64,000 bases of DNA from Mycobacterium gallinarum (GTDB lineage Bacteria; Actinomycetota; Actinomycetes; Mycobacteriales; Mycobacteriaceae). The notes under the pieces are model-generated. The model was not told the origin of the DNA. It saw only the letters and a list, made by a program, of their open reading frames with translations, and made no database searches. The position numbers and the translations under genes were made by a program. Location: contig NZ_AP022601.1 of assembly GCF_010726765.1 (NCBI RefSeq), forward strand, positions 62,001 through 126,000, given 5' to 3'. This document shows, one piece after another, positions 42,427-49,703 of the stretch (the first letter of the stretch is position 1; each line of letters starts with the position of its first letter).

Positions 42427-42845
42427 GCCCCTACTTCGAGGATGTCGACAGCGGCGACGAGATCCCGGCGCTGTCGGTGACCGTCGACGAGACGCAGATG
42501 TTCTTCTTCAGCGCCGCGACGTACAACGGCCACCGCATTCACTACGACAAGGACTGGGCCCGCGACACCGAGGGCTATGACAATGTCCTCGTCCAGGGTC
42601 CGTTGCAGGCGGCCCTGTTGTCGCGGGCGTTGACCGACTGGATCGGGGGTGCCGGTCGGCTGGTCGCGTTCTCCGTCCAGAACCGGGCGATCGCATATCC
42701 CGGGCAGCAGTTGACGTTTGGCGGTGTCATCACGGGGAGACGGGAGGGCGGCCTCGTCGACCTCGACATCTATTGCAAACGCGGGGACGAGGTGCTGATG
42801 CCGGGGACCGCCACCGTCGCGCTGCCTTCGAGGGCGACGACGTGA
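42423..42845 (+). CDS. MaoC-like hydratase half, HTD2 type
   Basis: 140 residues; start overlaps the previous stop (ATGA). The hot-dog domain shows FFFSAATYNGHRIHYDKDWARDTEGYDNVLVQGPL. This is the NxHRIHYD form found in the C-terminal half of HTD2/mesaconyl-CoA hydratase-like proteins. It retains the His, whereas the partner retains the Asp. The two genes together look like a split two-hot-dog hydratase. Its stop overlaps the GTG of the thiolase-fold gene. Confidence 0.85.
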   Translation: MSPYFEDVDSGDEIPALSVTVDETQMFFFSAATYNGHRIHYDKDWARDTEGYDNVLVQGPLQAALLSRALTDWIGGAGRLVAFSVQNRAIAYPGQQLTFGGVITGRREGGLVDLDIYCKRGDEVLMPGTATVALPSRATT

Positions 42846-44044
42846 CAGGCCTGCGTGGCGAGGCGGCGATCATCGGCATCGCGGAATTGCCTGCCGAGAA
42901 GCGCCAGACCGCGCCGCCGTCGTTCACCCTGGATCAGTACGCACGGCTCGCCAAAATGGTGATCGAAGACGCCGGTGTGGATCCCGCTGTCGTGAACGGC
43001 CTTTCGACGCACGGCATCGCGGAGTCCGACATGTTCGCCCCGGCCACCTTGTCGGAGTACCTGGGTCTGCCGCTGAACTTCGGCGACCGAGTGGATCTCG
43101 GAGGGGCAACCGCGGCGGGCATGGTGTGGCGTGCCGCCGCCGCCGTCGAGCTCGGTCTGTGTGACGCCGTGCTCGCGGTGGTTCCCGGGTCTACGGAGGT
43201 GCCGCGTTCGGAGACGAAGCCGGCGCGCACACTAAGCTGGTACGGCGCGTCGAGCAACAACTACGGCTCACCACAGGCCGAATACGAGATTCCGTACGGC
43301 AACGTCGGCCAGAACGGTCCCTTCGCGCAGATCGCGCAACGCTATGCGCATGAATTCGGTTATGAAGCAGAGGCGTTGGCGAAGATCGCGGTGGACCAGC
43401 GGACCAATGCGTGCGCCCATCCCGGCGCGGTGTTCCACGGGAAGCCCATCACCGTCGACGACGTCTTGAACAGCCCGGTCATCGCCGACCCGATCCACAT
43501 GCTCGAGACCGTGATGCGCGTGCAGGGCGGCTCGGGTGTGTTGATCGCCAACGCCGACCTGGCGCGCCAAGGCCGCCATCGCCCGGTGTGGCTCAAGGGA
43601 TTCGGGGAACACATCCGATTCAAGACACCGACCTACGCCGACGATCTCCTCAACACGCCGATTGCACGGTCGGCGGAACAGGCCTTCAGTATGGCGGGGT
43701 TGCAGGGGTCCGACATCGACGTGGCCTCGGTGTACGACTGCTACACGATCACCGTGCTGATGACGCTCGAGGACGCGGGCTTCTGCGGCAAGGGTGAAGG
43801 GATGACGTGGCTGACGGACCGCGATCTGACCTTCCGCGGCGACTTTCCGCTCAACACCGCAGGCGGGCAACTGTCCTACGGGCAGCCCGGGATGGCCGGC
43901 GGCATGCACCACGTTGTCGACGGTGCCCGGCAGGTGATGGGCCGTGCGGCCGACGCCCAGGTTGCCGATTGCAACACGGCGTTCGTCAGCGGCACCGGCG
44001 GCATCATGAGCGAGCAGGTCGCGTTGATCCTGGGCGGTGACTGA
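42842..44044 (+). CDS. Thiolase-fold lipid-transfer protein, Ltp2/aldolase-like
   Basis: 400 residues from GTG 42842 (GTGA overlap). It belongs to the SCP-x/lipid-transfer thiolase group: AAIIGIAELPAEKR at the start, a central DLGGATAAGM, and the C-terminal ASVYDCYTITVLMTLEDAGF with GGQLSYGQPGMAGGMHHV. The Cys nucleophile of true thiolases (NxCxSG region) is absent; Ala-Thr-Ala stands there. Tyrosines in VYDCYT and LSYGQP suit the aldolase mechanism proposed for Ltp2, which cleaves hydroxylated steroid side chains with a DUF35 partner. Such a partner is encoded next. A retro-aldol role is inferred. Confidence 0.85.
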   Translation: MTGLRGEAAIIGIAELPAEKRQTAPPSFTLDQYARLAKMVIEDAGVDPAVVNGLSTHGIAESDMFAPATLSEYLGLPLNFGDRVDLGGATAAGMVWRAAAAVELGLCDAVLAVVPGSTEVPRSETKPARTLSWYGASSNNYGSPQAEYEIPYGNVGQNGPFAQIAQRYAHEFGYEAEALAKIAVDQRTNACAHPGAVFHGKPITVDDVLNSPVIADPIHMLETVMRVQGGSGVLIANADLARQGRHRPVWLKGFGEHIRFKTPTYADDLLNTPIARSAEQAFSMAGLQGSDIDVASVYDCYTITVLMTLEDAGFCGKGEGMTWLTDRDLTFRGDFPLNTAGGQLSYGQPGMAGGMHHVVDGARQVMGRAADAQVADCNTAFVSGTGGIMSEQVALILGGD

Positions 44045-44478
44045 TGAGCGCTCGCGCGAAGAGCGATGGGACTGACATGACTGCACCTGTGCCCGAACCG
44101 ACACCGGTGTCGCAGCCGTACTGGGATGCATTGCGTGAACACCGGATACTGATCCAGTACTCACCGTCGTCGGACCGATACGTGTTCTACCCGCGCACGT
44201 TGGCGCCCGGCACCTTCGCCGACGATCTCGAGTGGCGTGAGATCGACGGCGCGGGAACGCTGTACACCTACACCGTCGCGCGCCGCCCGACCGGGCCGCC
44301 CTGGGCCGAGAAGCAGCCACAGCTGCTGGCTGTCGTCGAGTGGGATGCCGGTCCGCGCGTGAGCACGGAATTGGTCGACGTGGCGCCCGAGGGCATCCGG
44401 ATCGGCATGCGCGTCGTGCCGGTCTTCTGCGACGAGGACGGGATGACCCTGCTCCGCTATCGGCCCGCCGATGATTGA
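44044..44478 (+). CDS. DUF35 OB-fold protein, partner of the Ltp2-like enzyme
   Basis: 144 residues; TGATG overlap with the thiolase-fold gene. Order is the DUF35 one: PYWDALREHRILIQYSPSSDRYVFYPRTLAPG, then an OB fold with GAGTLYTYTVARRPT and IRIGMRVVPVF. The N-terminal rubredoxin-like zinc site normally has four cysteines; here those positions read S/P/Y and none remains, so it should not bind zinc. In the igr system the DUF35 domain is fused to ChsH2 and shapes the Ltp2 active site. Here it is a separate protein made in step with it. Confidence 0.88.
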   Translation: MSARAKSDGTDMTAPVPEPTPVSQPYWDALREHRILIQYSPSSDRYVFYPRTLAPGTFADDLEWREIDGAGTLYTYTVARRPTGPPWAEKQPQLLAVVEWDAGPRVSTELVDVAPEGIRIGMRVVPVFCDEDGMTLLRYRPADD

Positions 44479-46069
44479 GACGGTGCAGCAGTTGCTGCGC
44501 ACCCGCATGGACGACGACGGCCTCGCGGTGATGCATGGCGACCGGACGTGGACGTGGCGCGAGCACCTCGCCGAGGCGTCCGCCGAGGCTGCCGCTCTGA
44601 TTGACATGGCCGCGACGGATGGGCCGCTGCATGTCGGTGCGCTGCTGGGCAATACGCCGGCGATGCTGCGGTCGATGGCCGCGGCGGCGCTCGGCGGCTA
44701 TGTGCTGTGCGGGATCAACACCACACGGCGCGGCGGGGGACTGGCGACGGATATCCGACGTGCGGACTGCCAGCTGGTGCTTGTCGACAGCGACCACCTG
44801 CCACTGCTCGACGGGCTGGACCTCGGTGGGGCGGTCGTCGTCGATGTCGACAGTGCCGACTACCGCGCCGCGGTCCAGCATGCGAAACCGCTTGTCCCGC
44901 ATCGCGAGGTCTCGGGCCAGGACACCGCGTTGATGATCTTCACCTCGGGAACGAGTGGTGACCCGAAGGCGGTGCGGTTTGCACACGCAATGGCGGTGCT
45001 GTGCGGCGCGAGCCTGGTGGACCGCTTCGAGCTGACCGCCGACGACGTGGCCTACCTGTCGATGCCGCTGTTCCACTCGAACGGGGTGGCGGCGGGCTGG
45101 GCGGTGGCGATCGCGTGCGGCGCGACGATGGCGCCTGCGAAGTTCTCACCGTCGCGGTTCCTGTCCGACATCCGGCGGTACGGCGCGACGTACATGAACT
45201 ACGTCGGCAAGCCACTCGCCCTGGTGCTGGCGACGCCGGAGCATGCCGATGACGCGGACAACACGCTGCGTGCGGCGTTCGGCAACGAAGCGACCGAACG
45301 CGATATCGAACTGTTCGCCAAGCGTTTCGGATGTCGGGTCGTGGACAGCTTCGGGTCAAGCGAGTTCGCGGTCGTGGTAATGCGCGAGGACGGGTGCCCA
45401 CCGGGGTCGATCGGCAGGGGATATCCGGGAGTCAGCGTCTATCACGCCGATACCGTGACCGAATGTGCGACTGCGGAATTCGACGAGCACGGCGCGCTGA
45501 TCAATTTCGACGACGCCGTGGGTGAGTTGGTGAACACCTACGGTTCGGGTGGGTTCACCGGCTACTACAACGACCAGTCCGCCACCGATGAGCGAATGCG
45601 GCACGGCATGTACTGGTCGGGCGATCTCGCCTACCGCGACGCCGATGGCTGGATCTTCCTGGCCGGCCGCACCGCGGACTGGATGCGGGTCGACGGTGAG
45701 AATCTTGCGGCGGGCCCCATTGAGCGGATTTTGCAGCGCATGCCGGAGGTCAGCCTGGTTGCGGTGTACGCCGTGCCCGACGAGCACGTCGGTGACCAGG
45801 TGATGGCCGCCGTCGTCCTCCACGACGACCTCACACCGCAGCAATTCGAGGATTTCCTTGCCGCACAGCAAGACTTGTCGCCGAAGGCGTGGCCCCGCTA
45901 CGTGCGAATCAACAGTGAATTGCCGCAGACCGCGACCAACAAGATCCTCAAACGCACGCTGATCCAGGAAGGCGTCACGGCGGGTGACGGCGCGCTATGG
46001 GAACGCGAGGCCCGCGGCCGCCGATATTTTGCGAATTCGGCGCGCATATCAACCGCTGCGGTGGACTAG
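44471..46069 (+). CDS. Acyl-CoA synthetase / AMP-binding ligase (FadD-like)
   Basis: 532 residues; overlaps the DUF35 gene by 8 bases. Adenylation motifs are IFTSGTSGDPKAV, YLSMPLFHSNGVAAGW, VDSFGSSE, YWSGDLAYRDADGWIFLAGRTADWM and the catalytic Lys in TATNKILKRTL. It forms an acyl-adenylate and then a CoA thioester. As last gene in the igr-like run it would activate the acid that enters the pathway. Length and start fit the FadD17/FadD-like group. Confidence 0.92.
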   Translation: MIETVQQLLRTRMDDDGLAVMHGDRTWTWREHLAEASAEAAALIDMAATDGPLHVGALLGNTPAMLRSMAAAALGGYVLCGINTTRRGGGLATDIRRADCQLVLVDSDHLPLLDGLDLGGAVVVDVDSADYRAAVQHAKPLVPHREVSGQDTALMIFTSGTSGDPKAVRFAHAMAVLCGASLVDRFELTADDVAYLSMPLFHSNGVAAGWAVAIACGATMAPAKFSPSRFLSDIRRYGATYMNYVGKPLALVLATPEHADDADNTLRAAFGNEATERDIELFAKRFGCRVVDSFGSSEFAVVVMREDGCPPGSIGRGYPGVSVYHADTVTECATAEFDEHGALINFDDAVGELVNTYGSGGFTGYYNDQSATDERMRHGMYWSGDLAYRDADGWIFLAGRTADWMRVDGENLAAGPIERILQRMPEVSLVAVYAVPDEHVGDQVMAAVVLHDDLTPQQFEDFLAAQQDLSPKAWPRYVRINSELPQTATNKILKRTLIQEGVTAGDGALWEREARGRRYFANSARISTAAVD

Positions 46070-46079
46070 CGCGCCGGAT

Positions 46080-47321
46080 TCACACGCTGGCCGTCCGGTA
46101 ATCCACCTGCCAGTGCTTGATGCCGTTGATGTAGCTCGACCGCAGCCGCTCCGGTGCCGACACCGGCTTCAGGCTGGGGATGTGGTCGGCGATCGCGTTG
46201 AACATCAGGTCGATCGTCATCCGCGCGAGGTTGGCGCCGACGCAGTAATGCGCACCGGTGCCGCCGAAGCCCAAGTGCGGATTGGGGTCTCGCAGGATGT
46301 CGAACGTGTACGGATCGTCGAACACGTCCTCGTCGAAGTTCGCCGACCGGTAGAACAGCACCAGGCGCTGACCCTTCTTGATCGGCACTCCCGACAGCTC
46401 GGTGTCGGCGAGTGCGGTGCGCTGAAACGCAGTGATCGGTGAGGCCCAGCGGATGATCTCGTCGGCCGCGGTCTTCGGCCGCTCGCGCTTGAACAAGTCC
46501 CATTGGTCGGGGAACTCGGTGAACGCCATCATGCCCTGGGTGATCGAGTTGCGGCTCGTCTCGTTTCCTGCCACCGCGAGCGTCACGACGAACATCCCGA
46601 ACTCGGCCTCGGTCAACTGCCCGTCGGCTTCGGAGTCGACCAGGGTGCTGACGATGTCCTCGCCAGGCTTCTCTTTCCGCGACGTCGCCAATCCCATCGC
46701 GTAGCCGATCAATTCGCCGACCGCGGCCAGCGAGTTGTATTCCTCGAACTCGGGGTCGTCACCGCCGACCATCTGGTTGCTCCAGTCGAACAACTTGCCG
46801 CGGTCCTCCTCGGGGACACCGAGCAGCCCGGCGATCGCCTGCAGCGGCAATTCGCGCGCGACCTGCAGGACGAAGTCACCAGACGACTGCGTTGCGGCTT
46901 CGGCGGCGATACGTTGCGCCCGCTCGTCGAGCTCGGCGCGCAGCCGCTCGACCGCACGGGGCGTGAACCCGCGGGAGACGATCTTGCGCAGCCGGGCATG
47001 CTCCGGGTCGTCCATCATCAGCATCGACAACTTGGATGCCTTGATCTGACCTTCGACATCGACCGAGGGTTTGAAATGCGGGACGACGGTCTTCGCGGCC
47101 GCCGAGAACACGTCACTGCGCAGCGACACCTCGCGGACGTCGCGGTGCTTGCTCACCACCCAGAAGCCGCCGTCGCCGAACCCGCCGACGTCCAGTGGCT
47201 GCTCGTTCCACCAGACCGGCGCGGCGCGGCGGACCTCGGCGAACTCCTCCGTGGGCAGGCGCGAAGCGTAGATGTCCGGATCGGTGAAATCGAAACCGGC
47301 AGGCAGATTCGGAGCGGCCAT
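46080..47321 (-). CDS. cyp125: Cytochrome P450, CYP125-like sterol side-chain hydroxylase
   Basis: 413 residues; AGGAG eight bases before the ATG. It is very close to my memory of M. tuberculosis CYP125: PNLPAGFDFTDPDIYA opening, RGFTPRAVERL, the I-helix AVAGNETSRNSITQG, FQRTALADTELSG, and heme loop FGGTGAHYCVGANLARM. The C-terminal RLRSSYINGIKHWQVDY is also shared. CYP125 oxidises the C26 methyl of cholesterol and cholestenone to the acid. Mycolicibacteria carry several CYP125 paralogues, so the exact sterol is uncertain. It follows the molybdoenzyme gene by nine bases and converges on the FadE-FadD run. Confidence 0.88.
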   Translation of the reverse strand: MAAPNLPAGFDFTDPDIYASRLPTEEFAEVRRAAPVWWNEQPLDVGGFGDGGFWVVSKHRDVREVSLRSDVFSAAAKTVVPHFKPSVDVEGQIKASKLSMLMMDDPEHARLRKIVSRGFTPRAVERLRAELDERAQRIAAEAATQSSGDFVLQVARELPLQAIAGLLGVPEEDRGKLFDWSNQMVGGDDPEFEEYNSLAAVGELIGYAMGLATSRKEKPGEDIVSTLVDSEADGQLTEAEFGMFVVTLAVAGNETSRNSITQGMMAFTEFPDQWDLFKRERPKTAADEIIRWASPITAFQRTALADTELSGVPIKKGQRLVLFYRSANFDEDVFDDPYTFDILRDPNPHLGFGGTGAHYCVGANLARMTIDLMFNAIADHIPSLKPVSAPERLRSSYINGIKHWQVDYRTASV

Positions 47322-47330
47322 GAGTACTCC

Positions 47331-49580
47331 TCAGGGTGTTCGGACTCGGCACGGCACACCGTTGACGACCTGAGTATTGCTGGGCACGTCGATCAAATGG
47401 GCGGGGTTCAGCAGATTCGAGTTGACGCCGGGGTGGTCGTTGGCGACCTGCAGCTGGGTGCGGTCGAGCCCATGACCCCAGCCGTGCGGCAGCGACACCA
47501 CACCGGGCATCATCTCGTCGGACACGTCGACGGGCACCGTCAGCGAGCCTTCGTCGGTGGATATCTCGGCGATGTCACCGGACCCGAGGCCCGCCCGATG
47601 CGCATCGTCGGGATGGATCAGCAGCGTGCAGCGGTCCTTGCCGCGCATGAGTGCGGGCACGTTGTGCATCCACGAATTGTTCGAGCGCAGATGTCGACGG
47701 CTGGTCAGAAGGAGCTCGCCGTCGGCTCGCTGCAGTCGGGCGCGCAGACGGGGCACGTCATCGACAAGCCGCTGGTGCACCAATTCGACAGTGCCGGAGG
47801 GCGTGCACACCGTCTCATCCAGCCGACCGCCGTCCAGGTCGTCCAGGTGCAGGCCGTTGGCATGTCTGCGCACCTCGGCCAGCGTCAGCCCGCCGGGCCG
47901 CCTGCCGAGGTCGTCACCCCACGGGCCGAGCCGAATCCCCATGTCCACCAGTCGTTCCGGGCCGCGCCCGGTCAGCGCCGCCGTCGCCTCCTGCGGATCC
48001 CGTCCACTCAAGGGCGTCCCCGCCGCCGCGCATGCGGTGGCGACCAGACCGGCCACATAGAGGTCGTCCATCGCGGTGAGGTCCACATCGGACAGGGGTA
48101 TACCGAGCATCGCACCGGCGAGCCGCAGCAGGATCTCCCACTCCGGTGGTTGGTCCGACGGGGGCGCGAACACCGGGTCGGACCATTTCAGACACGACGA
48201 CACCGCGTAGATCCAATACAGGTCGTCGGCGTGCGGCCGTTCCAGCGGCGAGAGCCCCGGCAGGATGACGTGGGCGTGCCGGGTCGTCTCGTTGAGGTAG
48301 TTGTCCACCGAGATCATCGCCTCGAGCGTCGCCAGCGCCGCGTCGAGCCGGCGCGCACCCGGAGCCGACACCGCCGGGTTTCCCGCGACGGTGATCAATC
48401 CGCGCAGCTGACCGTCACCGGGAGTATCGATCTCCTCGGCGAGACAGCTGACCGGAAACTGGCTGAACACCTCCGGCGCATCGCGCACCCTGCTGCGGAA
48501 CCGACCGAACTGCCAGCCCGGACCGGTCTGGTCCGGCGGCTTCATGAACATCGGAGACCATACGGCCGGCTTGGGGAACACCGCGCCGCCTATGCGATCC
48601 AGCGAGGCGAGCGCGATGTTGACGACGAAAACCAACCAGGTCGCCAACGTGCCGAACTCCTGAGTGCATGCACCGATGCGGCTGTACAGCACCGGGGTTT
48701 CGGCGTGGGCGAGATCGTGTGTGAGTTGCCGGATGGTCGACGCGTCGATGCCGCACACGTCGGCGACGGTCTCGGGCGCGAAGTCGGCGGCCATCGCGAG
48801 CACGTCGTCGAGCCCGCTGATGCGGCCGTCGAGGTGAGCGGGTCGGCGCACCCAGTTGTTCTCGTCGAGCGTGCGCAGGATCGCGAACAGCAGCAGCGCG
48901 TCTGTGCCGGGCCGGATGGGCACCCACTGCGAGGCGCGTTGCGCGGTCAGCGTTCGGCGCGGATCGACGACGGTCACGGTGCCTCCGCGACGGCGAATCG
49001 CGGCGAGCCGGCCCATGAGGTCGGGGGCGGACAGCATGGAGCCCTGTGACGCAGCGGGATTGGCGCCGAAGACCATCAGGTGATCGGTGCGATCGACATC
49101 GGGTATCGGCGCGTTCCACATATGGCCGAAGAGCAGTGCGCTGACGAGGTTCAACGGCCACTGGTCGACGGTGCCGGGGGAGTAGTACGCCGACATCCCC
49201 GCCGCCTGTGCCATGCCGATGAGCGCGCCGATATGCGTGCTCAAGCCGAGGTTGTGCGCTACCGGGTTGCCTACGTAGACGCTGACCGCAGCCGCGCCGT
49301 ACGCGTCGAGCACCGGCCGCAGGACGCGTTCGACTTCGGCATAGGCGTCGTCCCACGACACCGGGACATGGCCGCGCGGCGTACGGACCATCGGCCGGCG
49401 CAATCGATCGGGGTCGGTGTGCAGCTGGGCCAGTGACGTGCCCTTCGGGCAGATGTGGCCACGCGACCACACGTCATCGCGGTTGCCGCGGATATCGGTG
49501 ACCGCATCGGCGTCGACTCGGACCTGGAGCCCGCACATCGCCTCGCAGAGGGGACACGTCACGGCGACGGACCTGGACAC
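47331..49580 (-). CDS. Molybdopterin (bis-MGD) oxidoreductase
   Basis: 749 residues from GTG 49580. The N-terminus binds a 4Fe-4S cluster: CPLCEAMCGLQV and CPKGTSL. The body has the DMSO-reductase-family pattern: MVRTPRGHVPVSWDDAY, ADFAPETVADVCGIDASTIRQL, VNIALASLDRIGGAVF, and a C-terminal MGD-binding barrel (LLTSRRHLRSNNSWMHN, IHPDDAHRAGLGSGD, VVSLPHGWGHGLD). There is no Tat signal, so it is cytoplasmic. It resembles formate-dehydrogenase-like or biotin-sulfoxide-type mycobacterial paralogues. Pairing in an operon with a CYP125-like P450 suggests a lipid or sterol redox step, but the substrate is unknown. Confidence 0.88.
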   Translation of the reverse strand: MSRSVAVTCPLCEAMCGLQVRVDADAVTDIRGNRDDVWSRGHICPKGTSLAQLHTDPDRLRRPMVRTPRGHVPVSWDDAYAEVERVLRPVLDAYGAAAVSVYVGNPVAHNLGLSTHIGALIGMAQAAGMSAYYSPGTVDQWPLNLVSALLFGHMWNAPIPDVDRTDHLMVFGANPAASQGSMLSAPDLMGRLAAIRRRGGTVTVVDPRRTLTAQRASQWVPIRPGTDALLLFAILRTLDENNWVRRPAHLDGRISGLDDVLAMAADFAPETVADVCGIDASTIRQLTHDLAHAETPVLYSRIGACTQEFGTLATWLVFVVNIALASLDRIGGAVFPKPAVWSPMFMKPPDQTGPGWQFGRFRSRVRDAPEVFSQFPVSCLAEEIDTPGDGQLRGLITVAGNPAVSAPGARRLDAALATLEAMISVDNYLNETTRHAHVILPGLSPLERPHADDLYWIYAVSSCLKWSDPVFAPPSDQPPEWEILLRLAGAMLGIPLSDVDLTAMDDLYVAGLVATACAAAGTPLSGRDPQEATAALTGRGPERLVDMGIRLGPWGDDLGRRPGGLTLAEVRRHANGLHLDDLDGGRLDETVCTPSGTVELVHQRLVDDVPRLRARLQRADGELLLTSRRHLRSNNSWMHNVPALMRGKDRCTLLIHPDDAHRAGLGSGDIAEISTDEGSLTVPVDVSDEMMPGVVSLPHGWGHGLDRTQLQVANDHPGVNSNLLNPAHLIDVPSNTQVVNGVPCRVRTP

Positions 49581-49602
49581 CTGTCCAGTCTAGGGACAGG
49601 TG
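49578..49602 (+). promoter_or_regulatory. 9-bp inverted repeat over the molybdoenzyme start
   Basis: CACCTGTCC-N7-GGACAGGTG is a perfect 9-bp inverted repeat. It begins at the GTG start codon of the molybdoenzyme gene and extends upstream. A further CCTGTCC half-site follows at 49608-49614. A regulator bound here would block initiation of the molybdoenzyme-P450 operon. Confidence 0.5.
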
Positions 49603-49671
49603 GCGCGCCTGTCCGCGAAATGTCGAGATGAGGGCTGTTGCTAGAGCGGACCTTTTCGCTGTTGGCCGTAT

Positions 49672-49685
49672 CGGACAACTGTCCG
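49672..49685 (+). promoter_or_regulatory. Palindrome upstream of the molybdoenzyme operon
   Basis: CGGACA-AC-TGTCCG is a perfect 6-bp inverted repeat with a 2-bp spacer, 92 bases before the molybdoenzyme start. It uses the same GGACA/TGTCC half-site as the repeat at 49578. Two arrangements of one half-site in a 123-base gap suggest a dedicated regulator. No regulator gene is adjacent. Confidence 0.45.
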
Positions 49686-49703
49686 GATTCAGCAGGGGGT
49701 CGG

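Noticed and set aside
46503..49049. 848-codon plus-strand open frame
   Set aside because: It lies antisense to the P450 and molybdoenzyme genes, both with clear motifs. The translation is rich in His/Arg/Gly with no domain, typical of a shadow frame in GC-rich DNA.
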